A stretch of 64,000 bases of DNA. It comes from Bacilli bacterium (GTDB lineage Bacteria > Bacillota_I > Bacilli_A > RFN20 > CAG-826). Each line of letters opens with the position of its first letter. Within the stretch, counting starts at the first letter, position 1. The stretch is from contig JAKVOO010000001.1 in assembly GCA_022482735.1 (NCBI GenBank), positions 1,335,004 through 1,399,003 on the forward strand, read 5' to 3'. The translations under genes were made by a program, and so were the position numbers. Below, one piece after another: positions 36,660 through 46,548 of the stretch. Below the pieces are notes generated by a model. The model made no database searches and had not been told where the DNA came from. It worked only from the letters and a program-made list of their open reading frames with translations.

Positions 36660-37152
36660 CTATCAGACTTATGCTCAATGAATGCCCGAATTGGCTGGCA
36701 AAACCTGAGAACTTCTGAGTTTCTAAATGAAGGAGATTATTATCTAATTACAGGTACCGACTTTCAAGGTGGACGTGTTAATTTAGAGACTTGCCACTAT
36801 ATTGACAAAGATCGATTTGATCAAGATCAAAAAATTCAAGTTCAAAGTGGAAACATACTGATAACAAAAGATGGAACTCTTGGGAAAGTGGCATATGTAG
36901 ACAAATTAGGCAAACCAGCCACACTAAACGCAGGTGTTTTCAATGTCAGAGCAACCAATGAGAAAGCTGATAGTTTGTATCTATTTCATTATCTTAAAGC
37001 TCCATTTTTAATGAAATATGCACAAGAAAATTCGACTGGCGGAACTATAAAACATCTTAATCAAAATATACTTGTTGATTTTCCAGTTAGTATACCAGAC
37101 CTAGATGAGCAAATAAAAATCGGATTACTCCTGGAGCAAATTGATAACCTTG

Positions 37153-37189
37153 TCACCCTTCATCAGCGTAAGTATGAAAAACTTCAAAA
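37153..37189 (+). repeat. 37-bp direct repeat at end of TRD2
   Basis: Second identical copy of 36522-36558, close to the hsdS end. Confidence 0.9.
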
Positions 37190-37241
37190 CATCAAAAAAG
37201 CGTTGCTTCAAAAAATGTTTGTGTAGAAAAGAGGTAATTTT

Positions 37242-40200
37242 ATGGCATTTGACAACGAATTAACTTTTGAAAAAGAACTCATATCTGTATTATCCCAATA
37301 TGGATGGGAAAAAGATGTGATTAAAAATCCAAGTGAAGAGGATTTAATCAATAATTGGGCTAATATTTTATTCATGAACAATAGAGAGATTGATCGGCTT
37401 AACAATCAATCTCTGACGGACTCTGAAATGCAGCAAATTCTTGAGCAAATAAAAGCACTAAGAACACCTCTTAAACTTAATGGATTCATCAATGGGAAAA
37501 CTGTTTCTATCAAAAGAGATAATCCAAATGATAAGCTGCATTATGGTAAGGAGATAAGTCTTAAGATTTATGATCGAATGGAGATCGCTGCAGGCACAAG
37601 TAAATATCAAATTGTAAGTCAGCCTAAATTCAAAACGCAAGGTGTTTTGAATGACAGAAGAGGTGACTTATTACTGCTTATAAATGGGATGCCGGTTATT
37701 CATATCGAGCTTAAAAAATCAGGCATTCCAGTATCTCAAGCTGTCAATCAAATCGAAAAATATTCTAGAGAAGGTGTCTTTAGGGGGCTGTTTTCACTTG
37801 TTCAAATTTTTGTGGCTATGACGCCTGAAGAATCGCTCTATTTTTCTAATCCGGGTGAGGATAATAAATTTAATTCTAATTTTTATTTTCATTGGGCGGA
37901 TTTCAACAATGAACCAATCAATGACTGGAAAGAAGTTGCCGCAAAACTTTTATCGATTCCTATGGCCCATCAATTGATAGGTTTTTATACTGTTGCTGAT
38001 AACACCGATGGTTTTTTAAAAATTATGCGAAGTTATCAATATTATGCCGCCTATGCAATCTCGGATAAAGTATCCAAAAATGATTGGACTGCAAGAAATA
38101 ACTTAGGAGGTTATATCTGGCATACCACAGGTTCTGGCAAAACCATGACAAGTTTTAAGTCTGCTCAACTTATCGCGGCTTCAAAAGATGCAGATAAAGT
38201 CATCTTTTTAGTGGATCGGATTGAATTGGGGACACAATCTTTAAGAGAATATAAAAATTTTGCTGCTGAAAATGAAGATGTCCAAGCTACAGAAAACACG
38301 AATGTATTAGTTGCAAAACTAAAGAGTAATGACCCTTCCAACACACTAATTGTGACTTCAATTCAAAAAATGAGCCGAATTAGTGAAGAAGAGGATGGAT
38401 TCAAGGAAAAAGATATCGAAATAATGAAATCGAAAAGAACTGTTTTCATCATAGATGAAGCGCATCGTTCTACTTTTGGTTCCATGTTATACAAGATAAA
38501 GAGAACATTCCCGCAAGCGATATTTTTTGGATTTACAGGCACTCCAATCCATAAAGAAAACGAAAGAAATGAATCAACTACAGCTGATATATTCGGCAAT
38601 GAATTGCATAGATATAGTATTGCCGATGGCATCAGGGATAAGAATGTTTTAGGATTTGATCCTTATAAAGTAACAACTTACAAGGACATGGATTTAAGAA
38701 AAATAGTGGCTTTAGAGCAATCAAAAGCAAAGGATGAAGCCGATGCTATATCCGATCCAATGAAGAGTGCTAAGTACTATGAGTTCATCAACAATGTCCC
38801 AATGGCTGGCTTTTATGATGATAATGGTAAATATACTAAAGGCATTGAAGATTATATCCCTATTTCTCAATATGATAATTCGGTCCACCATCATATGGTA
38901 GTGGAGGACATTATAGCCAATTGGACGACATTAAGTCGAAATTCAAAGTTTCATGCGATATTAGCCACCTCAAGCATTAAAGAGGCAATTGATTATTATC
39001 GTTTGTTTAAGTCTCATAGTACTTCTTTAAAAGTAATAGGATTGTTTGATCCTAGCATTGATAATAATGGCGGGACATCATTTAAAGAAGATGGGCTTGT
39101 TGAGTTGTTAGAAGATTACAATACAAGATATGGCATGTCCTATACTTTAGGTAATTGGAATATGTATAAAAAGAATGTCGCTTCAAGACTTGCTCATAAA
39201 GAACCATATATCAACATTGAAAAGACTCCTGAAAAGCAAATTGATATTTTGATTGTTGTTGATCAAATGCTCACTGGGTTTGATTCCAAATGGATTAATA
39301 CTTTGTATGTGGATAAAGTTTTAAAATATGAACATGTTATTCAAGCATTCTCTAGAACCAATCGACTATTTGGGCCCGATAAACCATTTGGAACAATTAA
39401 ATATTATCGGAAGCCTCATACAATGGAGAAAAATATTGAGATTGCGATTAAACTATATTCTGGCGATAAGCCATTGGGATTATTCGTTCCAAAACTAAAA
39501 GAAAATCTAGATAAATTGAATGTAATTTACGAAGAGATTAAAGAGTTATTTAATAATAATGGGATTCCTAATTTTACAAAACTACCAGACGATTCATCAA
39601 CCAAAGCAAGATTCTCAAAATTATTTAGGCAACTTAATGAAGCTTTAGAGGCCGCTAAAATACAAGGTTTCAAATGGGAAGATGTTGAAGAAGATTCTTT
39701 CAATCCCAAAGAAGATTTAGAAATTAACTTTTCAGAAAATGATTACTTGAATTTGGCACTTAGATACAAAGAGTTGCCATTAACTGACGAAAAAAGTCAA
39801 TCAGGAGATGTTCCATACGAAATTGATGGCTATTTGACTGAAATTAATACCGGTTTAATTGATACAAATTACATGAATTCAAAATTTGATAAATATCTCA
39901 AGGCGCTTGATAGTGGCAGTCAAGAAGAAAAAGAAAAAACACTCAATGAACTTCATAGTACATTCGCTTCATTGACTCAAGAGGAGCAAAAATATGCATC
40001 TATATTTTTGAGAGATATCGAAAGAGGGGATGCAAATATTGTTGTTGGGAAAACATTACGGGATTACATAACAGAGTATCAAGTTAGAGTTAAGAACGAT
40101 CAGATTTCCAAATGCGCGTATATTTTTGGACTTGATGAAGAACGGCTTAGACAATTTATGTCTATGAAAGTAACATATGAGAGTATCAACGAATTCGGAA

Positions 40201-40373
40201 GATTCGATGAACTTAAGCAATCAGTCAAAATCTCTTTAGCTAGAAAATATTTTGAGTGGAAAGAGAACTCAAGATTGACAATTCCAAAAATACATATGAA
40301 AGTCGATGAATTTTTGAGAAAATTCATTTTTGATGGTGGGTTTGAAGTTGAAATTCCGGACGATGATGAGTAA
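37242..40373 (+). CDS. hsdR: Type I restriction endonuclease subunit
   Basis: The 1043-residue protein has an N-terminal PD-(D/E)XK nuclease (RRGDLLLLINGMPVIHIELK, with Asp and Glu-Leu-Lys), then SF2 translocase motifs: Walker A HTTGSGKTMT, DEAH box IIDEAHRS and FFGFTGTPI. The C-terminal helical domain docks to HsdM/HsdS. It cleaves unmodified DNA after ATP-driven translocation. GAGGTAA precedes ATG 37242. It is the last gene of the operon; a hairpin terminator follows. Confidence 0.94.
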   Translation: MAFDNELTFEKELISVLSQYGWEKDVIKNPSEEDLINNWANILFMNNREIDRLNNQSLTDSEMQQILEQIKALRTPLKLNGFINGKTVSIKRDNPNDKLHYGKEISLKIYDRMEIAAGTSKYQIVSQPKFKTQGVLNDRRGDLLLLINGMPVIHIELKKSGIPVSQAVNQIEKYSREGVFRGLFSLVQIFVAMTPEESLYFSNPGEDNKFNSNFYFHWADFNNEPINDWKEVAAKLLSIPMAHQLIGFYTVADNTDGFLKIMRSYQYYAAYAISDKVSKNDWTARNNLGGYIWHTTGSGKTMTSFKSAQLIAASKDADKVIFLVDRIELGTQSLREYKNFAAENEDVQATENTNVLVAKLKSNDPSNTLIVTSIQKMSRISEEEDGFKEKDIEIMKSKRTVFIIDEAHRSTFGSMLYKIKRTFPQAIFFGFTGTPIHKENERNESTTADIFGNELHRYSIADGIRDKNVLGFDPYKVTTYKDMDLRKIVALEQSKAKDEADAISDPMKSAKYYEFINNVPMAGFYDDNGKYTKGIEDYIPISQYDNSVHHHMVVEDIIANWTTLSRNSKFHAILATSSIKEAIDYYRLFKSHSTSLKVIGLFDPSIDNNGGTSFKEDGLVELLEDYNTRYGMSYTLGNWNMYKKNVASRLAHKEPYINIEKTPEKQIDILIVVDQMLTGFDSKWINTLYVDKVLKYEHVIQAFSRTNRLFGPDKPFGTIKYYRKPHTMEKNIEIAIKLYSGDKPLGLFVPKLKENLDKLNVIYEEIKELFNNNGIPNFTKLPDDSSTKARFSKLFRQLNEALEAAKIQGFKWEDVEEDSFNPKEDLEINFSENDYLNLALRYKELPLTDEKSQSGDVPYEIDGYLTEINTGLIDTNYMNSKFDKYLKALDSGSQEEKEKTLNELHSTFASLTQEEQKYASIFLRDIERGDANIVVGKTLRDYITEYQVRVKNDQISKCAYIFGLDEERLRQFMSMKVTYESINEFGRFDELKQSVKISLARKYFEWKENSRLTIPKIHMKVDEFLRKFIFDGGFEVEIPDDDE

Positions 40374-40414
40374 CATTACTTAAATATATTTTAAAAAAGA
40401 ACCTTTTTGAGACG

Positions 40415-40453
40415 AGACCCAAATGTTAGACCAACTAACAGGAGGGTCTTTTC
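40415..40453 (+). terminator. Terminator of restriction-modification operon
   Basis: AGACCC/GGGTCT and an inner TGTTAG/CTAACA form a 12-pair stem with a small internal loop, followed by TTTTC. It lies about 40 bp after hsdR. Confidence 0.8.
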
Positions 40454-41189
40454 TTATATGAGTTTGAAAAGATACTTATAACACATACATTTAAACAATA
40501 TACTTTTGAACCAACAACTGATGGCCAATATGAATTTCCTAAGTAATACATAATATTCTTGTCTGCACTTTACCATATTGATTTACAAAAGGAATGTTAA
40601 AAAAATAATATAATTGCTTACTTTGTTTTTACATAGGCAAAAGTTTTCTACATGATAAAACCAAAAGAGAAGTAAAATACTTAAATGCTCGAAACTGGCA
40701 TCTCAAAAGAACCATTCAATTATTATCCTAAGGCAATTATTAAATTTACGCTGAAATATTGACTGAATTTAAGATGAATTTTAGCGTTATTCCCAACAAA
40801 AACACACTGCCAGGCGGTAAGAATTAGTAAATTGACAAACACATTAGAAATTGAAATTATCATAGCAAAGCATGATGAACTATATGAAGTGATTAATTGA
40901 GTTAAGGAGATGAGTTTTTAAAAAAGTCATTTCCAAATTCCTGCAAAATATAATTACAATATATTTCGAGAATAAATTTATAATCAATCAATGGCTTGCC
41001 GCATAGATAGATGTTCATGGCACGATATAATTATTTTTTATTTCTTATCACCAATAAGTATCTTAATTTTCGCCGACTTTAAAATATATTAATTAAATAA
41101 AGTTTTATTTTTGGTGCGACTTAATTGCTTAGTAAATAAAATATGATATAAAATAAATAAAATGGAATTAACAAAGGGAGCGTGAAATT
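40454..41189. other. 735-bp gene-free stretch with coding debris
   Basis: Short in-frame fragments on the plus strand look protein-like but are broken by many stops, for example ILITHTFKQYTFEPTTDGQY (about 40465-40527) and SKEPFNYYPKAIIKF (about 40700-40745). They suggest old gene remains. I cannot name them. The last about 100 bp are AT-rich and presumably hold the promoter of the ABC genes. Confidence 0.3.
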
Positions 41190-42257
41190 ATGTTTTTGGC
41201 GATTAAAGAAATCATGCATAATAAGAAGAAATTCAGCATTGTAGTTATTTTGATTGTCCTGATAACCTACATGGTTTTTTTCTTGACTTCGCTTGCCTAT
41301 GGTCTAGCTTCAAGTTACACGAATGGTTTGAATAAGATCCAAGCCGATTACATTGTCATGGATAAAGATGCTAATGACAATATCATGATGTCGATGTTGA
41401 ATGACGACGATATAGTCATAACCACTGGCCAAGAGGAGCGTTTAGGCTTATATCCAGCCGTAGCCACAAAAAATGGGGTTGCGGTGGATGAGGAGGATAA
41501 ATATCGGGAGGAAATATATGTCTTTGGAGTTAACGACCTTTCATTTTATCTTCCCGGAGAATATGTCGACCTTTCATTGCAAAACAATGAGATTATCATT
41601 GATCAGTCGCTAGCTAAACTCGGATATATAGTCGGAGATCAAATCCGTTTGTCGGGCTATGATACGACTTGGGAAATTAAAGGTATTACCACCAAGGCTA
41701 CTTTCCAAACGGCTCCGATTGTTTACGCAAATATGAACACCTGGCAAAATTATCGGTTTTATAATCAGGGAATTCAGCCATTTTATAATGCGATTTTTGT
41801 GAAGGGCGATATTCAGTCAATGAGCGCTAATTTAAAAGCCTACACAATCAGCGACTTTGCTTATACTTTGCCTGGATACACCGCTCAAGTATTAACATTC
41901 TCGATAATGATTGGCTTTTTAATCGTAATGGCGGCGTTTATTCTCGGTATATTCATCTACGTAATAACTTTGCAAAAAGTCAGTATGTTTGGCGTGATGA
42001 AGGCGCAAGGTATATCAAGTGGATATATTGCTAAATCGGTATTGGCGCAGACTTTTCTTTTGATGTTGAGCGGCTCCATCATAGGTATTATCTTAACGCT
42101 TGTTTCTGGGTTCTTCCTTGCTGGCATGGTGCCTTTTGCCGTTAACATTCTCTTTTATGCGGTAATACTGCTTAGTTTCTTTATTTTTTCTTTCCTTGGA
42201 GGACTCTTCTCCGTCGGTGCAATCGTAAAAGTCGATCCGATAAAGGCGATAGGATAG
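41190..42257 (+). CDS. ABC transporter permease, FtsX/MacB type
   Basis: The 355-residue protein has an N-terminal membrane helix (about 16-38), a large extracytoplasmic MacB-like domain (about 40-230) and three C-terminal helices of an FtsX domain. With the ATPase encoded 14 bp downstream it forms a mechanotransmission-type ABC complex (DevC/LolC-like). Such pairs act in lipoprotein, peptide or antibiotic handling at the membrane. Substrate unknown. AAGGGAG precedes ATG. Confidence 0.85.
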   Translation: MFLAIKEIMHNKKKFSIVVILIVLITYMVFFLTSLAYGLASSYTNGLNKIQADYIVMDKDANDNIMMSMLNDDDIVITTGQEERLGLYPAVATKNGVAVDEEDKYREEIYVFGVNDLSFYLPGEYVDLSLQNNEIIIDQSLAKLGYIVGDQIRLSGYDTTWEIKGITTKATFQTAPIVYANMNTWQNYRFYNQGIQPFYNAIFVKGDIQSMSANLKAYTISDFAYTLPGYTAQVLTFSIMIGFLIVMAAFILGIFIYVITLQKVSMFGVMKAQGISSGYIAKSVLAQTFLLMLSGSIIGIILTLVSGFFLAGMVPFAVNILFYAVILLSFFIFSFLGGLFSVGAIVKVDPIKAIG

Positions 42258-42271
42258 AAGGGGACAATATT

Positions 42272-42946
42272 ATGAAACCATTAATTGAAATGAGAAATAT
42301 TTCTAAAGAATTCCATAACAGCCAAGAAACCATTTATGCACTAAAACCGACAAATTTTGTCGCTTACGAAGGTGAACTGGTCGGCATTGTTGGACCCTCA
42401 GGGTCTGGGAAATCGACTTTTCTTACTATTCTAGGAGGGTTACAGACACCAACGACGGGAGAAGTTATTATCAACGGAGAACCTTTCAGTTCACTCGATG
42501 AAAAGCTGCGCTCGAAAATTCGCTTGAAGAAGATTGGTTTTATTCTTCAAACATCAAATTTGATTCCCTTTTTAAAAGTTAAGGAACAGATGTTTCTTTA
42601 CAATCGTATCAATCATAGCAAGGTAGAAAATGACTGGTTAAGGGAACTATTCACTAAACTGGGCATCTCAAAACTGAGTGATAAATATCCAAGCGAATTA
42701 TCGGGAGGCGAACGCCAACGGGTAGCAATCGTTAAAGCTCTATACCATCGTCCTAATGTTATCTTTGCTGATGAACCAACAGCAAGTTTGGACACGAAAC
42801 ATGCCTTTGAAGTCATCGAACTTTTAAAGCGGGAGACCAAGGAACAAAAAAAGGCAACCATTATGGTGACACATGATGAACGATTAACCGAATTCTGTGA
42901 TCGGGTGTATCAGATGATTGATGGAACAATCACACAGATAAGATAA
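42272..42946 (+). CDS. ABC transporter ATPase, LolD/MacB type
   Basis: The 224-residue ATPase has Walker A GPSGSGKST, the family-typical IGFILQTSNLIPFL Q-loop, signature LSGGERQRVAIVKAL, Walker B VIFADEPTASLD and VTHDERL. It powers the preceding FtsX-type permease. Size and motifs match DevA/LolD partners. Confidence 0.92.
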   Translation: MKPLIEMRNISKEFHNSQETIYALKPTNFVAYEGELVGIVGPSGSGKSTFLTILGGLQTPTTGEVIINGEPFSSLDEKLRSKIRLKKIGFILQTSNLIPFLKVKEQMFLYNRINHSKVENDWLRELFTKLGISKLSDKYPSELSGGERQRVAIVKALYHRPNVIFADEPTASLDTKHAFEVIELLKRETKEQKKATIMVTHDERLTEFCDRVYQMIDGTITQIR

Positions 42947-43026
42947 AATTTTAGCGTATAATAAATATAAAGTTGTCTAGTAAATTATGAAAAATATATT
43001 CAATCATCAATAGGGAGGGCTATTAA

Positions 43027-44652
43027 GTGGCAAAAATTAAAGTAAGTATTGTTGATCCTTCGACTTTGAGATTAGAAGAAAAAGGTGAAATTGGCGACAT
43101 AATTGATCTTCAGGAATTACAGAAAGTTGATAATAGTTCAATTATCGATGCGATTAAAGCTAACAAAGAAAGTACTTATCGCGCTTTTTTAGAGACCGAA
43201 AAGCGTCAGCAAGAAGCAGATAAGAAAATTGCTTTGAATGAACTGGAAAATCGGCTTAAGAAGGAATTTGAACAGGAACGACTCGAAAAAGAAAAACTTG
43301 CTATGCAAGTTAACGATTTTGCCAACCAACTTTCTAAAGAGAAGAAGACCACGACCAGTGAATTGAAAGCGGAGTTTTCTATAGAGAAGACTCGGCTTGA
43401 AAGTCAGGTTGCCGAGTTAGAGCGCTCGATTGAGCAACAAAAGAAGTTGATTACTCTTCAAACCGAGCAAAAGAAAGATGCGGAATTAGCCAAGACGGTT
43501 AATGATTATAAAAACGAGCTTTTGGACCAAGAAAGAAAGATTGCACAGTTGACCAATGATTTAAAAAAGACTAATGAGCAATCAAAAGTGGAACTTGATT
43601 TGGTTAAGGCTCAAGCTGAAAAGTCGGCGATGGAAAATCTAGCGCGTATGGAAAAGGAAAATGAGCAGTTAAAGATTCGTTTAGAAGGTGAACCAGATCG
43701 CAAATCGGTGGCCATTAATGAAGTGGCAACTAAGAGCGCCAAAGAGCTTGAGGAAAAGAATCAAAAAATTATTAAACTTCAAGCTGAATTAGAACAGGCT
43801 GAAAATTTAAAGAAAATCAATGAGCAAAATCTAAAAGATGATTTTGAACGGCGAATTAAAGATAAACAGACTGAAGTAGATTATTATAAAGATCTTAAAG
43901 CTCGCGCTTCGACTAAGATGGTGGGAGAGACGCTTGAGCAGCATTGTGATATTGAATTTAATAAGTTGCGGGCCACAGCCTTTAAAAATGCTTATTTTGA
44001 AAAAGATAACGATGCCAAATCGGGAAGTAAAGGCGACTTTATCTTTAAGGATTACGAGGACGATGGGTCGGAGATTGTTTCCATCATGTTTGAAATGAAA
44101 AATGAGATGGATGAAACCTCGACTAAGCATAAGAATGAAGATTTTCTTAAGGAACTTGATCGCGATCGAAATGAAAAAGGGTGTGAATATGCGATCCTTG
44201 TTTCGCTCTTAGAAGCCGACAACGAACTTTATAATCAAGGAATTGTCGATGTATCTTATCGCTATCCTAAGATGTATGTTATCCGTCCCCAATTTTTTAT
44301 TCCGATCATTACTCTCCTTCGTGATGCTTCACTAAAGTCTTCACAAGTGAAGCGCCAGTTGATGGAAATTAAGAATCAGAATGTAGACATTACACATTTT
44401 GAAGATGAGTTAAATGACTTTAAGAGTAAGTTTTCCAATAACTACCGATTGGCCAGCGAAAGATTTACGCGGGCGATTGAAGAGATTGATAAGACGATAG
44501 ATCATTTGACAAAAACGAAAGAAGCCCTTTTATCGTCCGAAAATAACTTGCGTTTAGCCAATAATAAAGCTGAGGACCTGACGATAAAAAAGCTTACTCG
44601 GAATAATCCAACTATGAAACAAGCGTTTGACGATCAAAAAAAGTATAAGTGA
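43027..44652 (+). CDS. DUF2130 coiled-coil protein
   Basis: The 541-residue protein has a long charged coiled coil (about residues 50-295) and a DUF2130 domain (about 300-440) with MVGETLEQHC, FEMKNEMDET and GCEYAILVSLLEAD. This core resembles restriction-nuclease-like folds (the EMKN strand), but the function is unknown. A helical tail follows. It starts with GTG 43027 behind AGGGAGGG. It is transcribed alone. Confidence 0.8.
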   Translation: MAKIKVSIVDPSTLRLEEKGEIGDIIDLQELQKVDNSSIIDAIKANKESTYRAFLETEKRQQEADKKIALNELENRLKKEFEQERLEKEKLAMQVNDFANQLSKEKKTTTSELKAEFSIEKTRLESQVAELERSIEQQKKLITLQTEQKKDAELAKTVNDYKNELLDQERKIAQLTNDLKKTNEQSKVELDLVKAQAEKSAMENLARMEKENEQLKIRLEGEPDRKSVAINEVATKSAKELEEKNQKIIKLQAELEQAENLKKINEQNLKDDFERRIKDKQTEVDYYKDLKARASTKMVGETLEQHCDIEFNKLRATAFKNAYFEKDNDAKSGSKGDFIFKDYEDDGSEIVSIMFEMKNEMDETSTKHKNEDFLKELDRDRNEKGCEYAILVSLLEADNELYNQGIVDVSYRYPKMYVIRPQFFIPIITLLRDASLKSSQVKRQLMEIKNQNVDITHFEDELNDFKSKFSNNYRLASERFTRAIEEIDKTIDHLTKTKEALLSSENNLRLANNKAEDLTIKKLTRNNPTMKQAFDDQKKYK

Positions 44653-44683
44653 TTTTATCCTTTTTTTCTTAATTAATAATTAA

Positions 44684-44852
44684 TCAGTTCATAATCTTAT
44701 TACGGTAGTTGAATTTTTGTAGGGCCTTTATCTTTCGTTTACTAGCCACTTCCGTATATTTCGGTAGTAGAAATACTTGAGTGTTTAAGCAGTTCTTGAA
44801 CAACTCGGATATCAGCTCCATTCACTCCTAGATACTATAGCCATATCTTATG
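44684..44852 (-). pseudogene. Tyrosine recombinase (Xer/integrase) C-terminal remnant
   Basis: Reading the minus strand gives LGVNGADIRVVQELLKHSSI and then STTEIY, the Arg-His-Tyr end of tyrosine recombinases with the catalytic His and Tyr in place. One frame change just after IY continues EVASKRKIKALQKF to a stop at 44684. An in-frame TAG lies 5' of the fragment and the N-terminal part is missing. It is the dead end of a mobile element's integrase and could have mobilised part of the accessory region that starts at the tRNA-Leu gene. Confidence 0.7.
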
Positions 44853-44949
44853 AAAAATAGTAAGGCATTTTATAAACAAAATAATGAATTAATGATGGAT
44901 GAAAATCTTGTAATAAATAGATGATAGTACTATTTAATTATTTAGTAAT

Positions 44950-44978
44950 TTGACGCTTATTTTTGATAAGTCTATAAT
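44950..44978 (+). promoter_or_regulatory. Sigma-A promoter of secreted nuclease gene
   Basis: TTGACG, exactly 17 bp, then TATAAT (44973-44978), 54 bp before ATG 45032. No LytTR-type repeat is seen here, unlike the nuclease gene at 58131. Confidence 0.7.
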
Positions 44979-45031
44979 CAAAACATAAGAAATAGTTTTT
45001 AATGATTTTAAAAATTTAAGTACAGGTATCT

Positions 45032-46526
45032 ATGAAAAAGAAAAAAGACCTCTTATTTGTTACTAGTCTACTTGTTGTTTCCTCTCTTTTAACCTATCAG
45101 CTCACAAATTAATGCCCAAAGACAAGATACTACCGCTTATGGGGTGGCTACTCCAGATGCTTTGATTCAATTAAATATGTGTGATGCTGCTAACACATTT
45201 GGCTCACTGCTAAATGATACTTTGTTAAAAGCAAAGTTTGATGCAACAGGGAATCTACCATCTTATACTTTATCATCGCTTGCGAGTGTATACTCCAAAA
45301 ATACAGTATCCGGCGATTCAAATGCGATCAGAATTGGAACAAGCAGTGCTACTGGCGCTTTTACGATTGCATTTTCATCGGCGGTTTTTTCTCGTGTATT
45401 GGTCACAGCGCATGCTTGGAATACCGATGGGGGCAAACTGCAAGTCAATGGAGTTACGCAGGCAGATGATTTTATCTATCCGACAGCAAATTATTCAACT
45501 AGTTCTGAATATCAATTACTGACCTTTGATAATTTAAATACATCAACTTTTACATTTTCAACTACGGTCAAACGCGTTTGGATATCGCGAATTGAATTTT
45601 ATGTTGGCGACGGAGGAAGTACGAGCAGTTCCGATGAACCATCAAGTTCTGAAGTTTCGAGCAGCAGCACTACATCAATTGCATCTTCTAGTTCATCGAC
45701 TCCAAGCAGCATTGATTGGTCAACTGTAACCTTCTACTCATCTTTGACTAGCAGCAGTAATGAAATTTACGACTTAGCACACCTATTAAGGAATACAATA
45801 AATTATGTCAGTTATGGTGATGCTCGTTATGTATATTCAAAATATGACAACGATAGCCAAGTTGTCATGTATGATATCCCAGGATCAACTAGTTACCGTA
45901 AAGTGACAGCCACCGGACTTGATGGCTGGGGCGATGGCGGAGTTGTTACGGGCGATGGATTCTCCATTACGTTAAATCGTGAACACGTATGGGCATGTAG
46001 TGATATGCGTATCATGCCTAGCAACTCTGACCGTACTTTAGATGGATATGTAAATTTTGTGGAAAATGATGGATCATTTGATTATCGTCCAGACAATACT
46101 AACCGGGGACATTTTAGTGATTTACACAATTTGTGGAATGCTCTTGCAAGTCCCAACGGCTCACATTCCGACCATTTCTTTGGTGATGAAAATGGTAGTT
46201 CAGTAGGACCATATCTTGCCAATTCAATTTTTTACCCGGGAGACGAGTATCGGGGAGATGTAGCAAGAATTCTCTTTTATATGACTTTAATGTATCCATA
46301 TCTTACGTTAGTAAATCGAGATAGTTTGGAAACCGAAGGTTCAATTTATTATGGATATTTAGATATTCTATTAAGATGGAATATGGAGGACCCCGTCAGT
46401 TATTATGAAACAGAGCGCAATAACACAATTTATGCGCAACAAGGGAACCGCAATCCATTTGTCGATTTCTATTCGCAAAATATCGCTTCGTATATTTTCG
46501 CATCTGGCGATCCAAATGTTTTATAA
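45032..46526 (+). pseudogene. EndA-type secreted nuclease, frameshifted in the signal peptide
   Basis: ATG 45032 opens a signal peptide (MKKKKDLLFVTSLLVVSSLL), but the frame shifts near 45095-45110 into the rest, which begins INAQRQDTT. The restored protein is about 497 residues. It has an N-terminal beta-rich domain (about 40-175), a Ser-rich linker and an endonuclease I domain: LNREHVWACSDMR, NRGHFSDLHNLW, YRGDVARILFYMTLMYP and QGNRNPFVDFY. The His-Me catalytic His is in the NREHVW block. It is likely released outside the cell to digest nucleic acid. Nearest relative in the window is the gene at 58131. Confidence 0.78.
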
Positions 46527-46548
46527 AGTTGTTTCTTAAATATCTGTA

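Larger units (their letters stand above)
36017..37226 (+). pseudogene. hsdS: Type I specificity subunit, frameshifted between its two TRDs
   Basis: The first half (36017-36580) contains TRD1 and the conserved helix ending QRKYEKLQNIKKA. The second half (to 37226) contains TRD2 and ends LLQKMFV. Removing one C from CCCC at 36570-36573 gives KKALLEKMFPKNG and one HsdS of about 403 residues, the expected size. Each half starts with RFKGFTDTWEQRKL. If the break is real, a half-HsdS could still dimerise, as known for some truncated HsdS, and would recognise a palindromic site. Confidence 0.88.

Noticed and set aside
36050..37189. Repeats in hsdS as a CRISPR-like array
   Set aside because: There are only two copies of each repeat, spaced over 570 bp, inside conserved coding segments; no spacer-like regular unit exists. 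I saw no CRISPR array in the window.
27752..44852. A single intact integrative element from tRNA-Leu to the integrase remnant
   Set aside because: I found no exact duplicate of the tRNA 3' end at the right side, the integrase is a fragment in the wrong place, and the ABC/DUF2130 genes look like ordinary chromosome. Kept only as a possibility.
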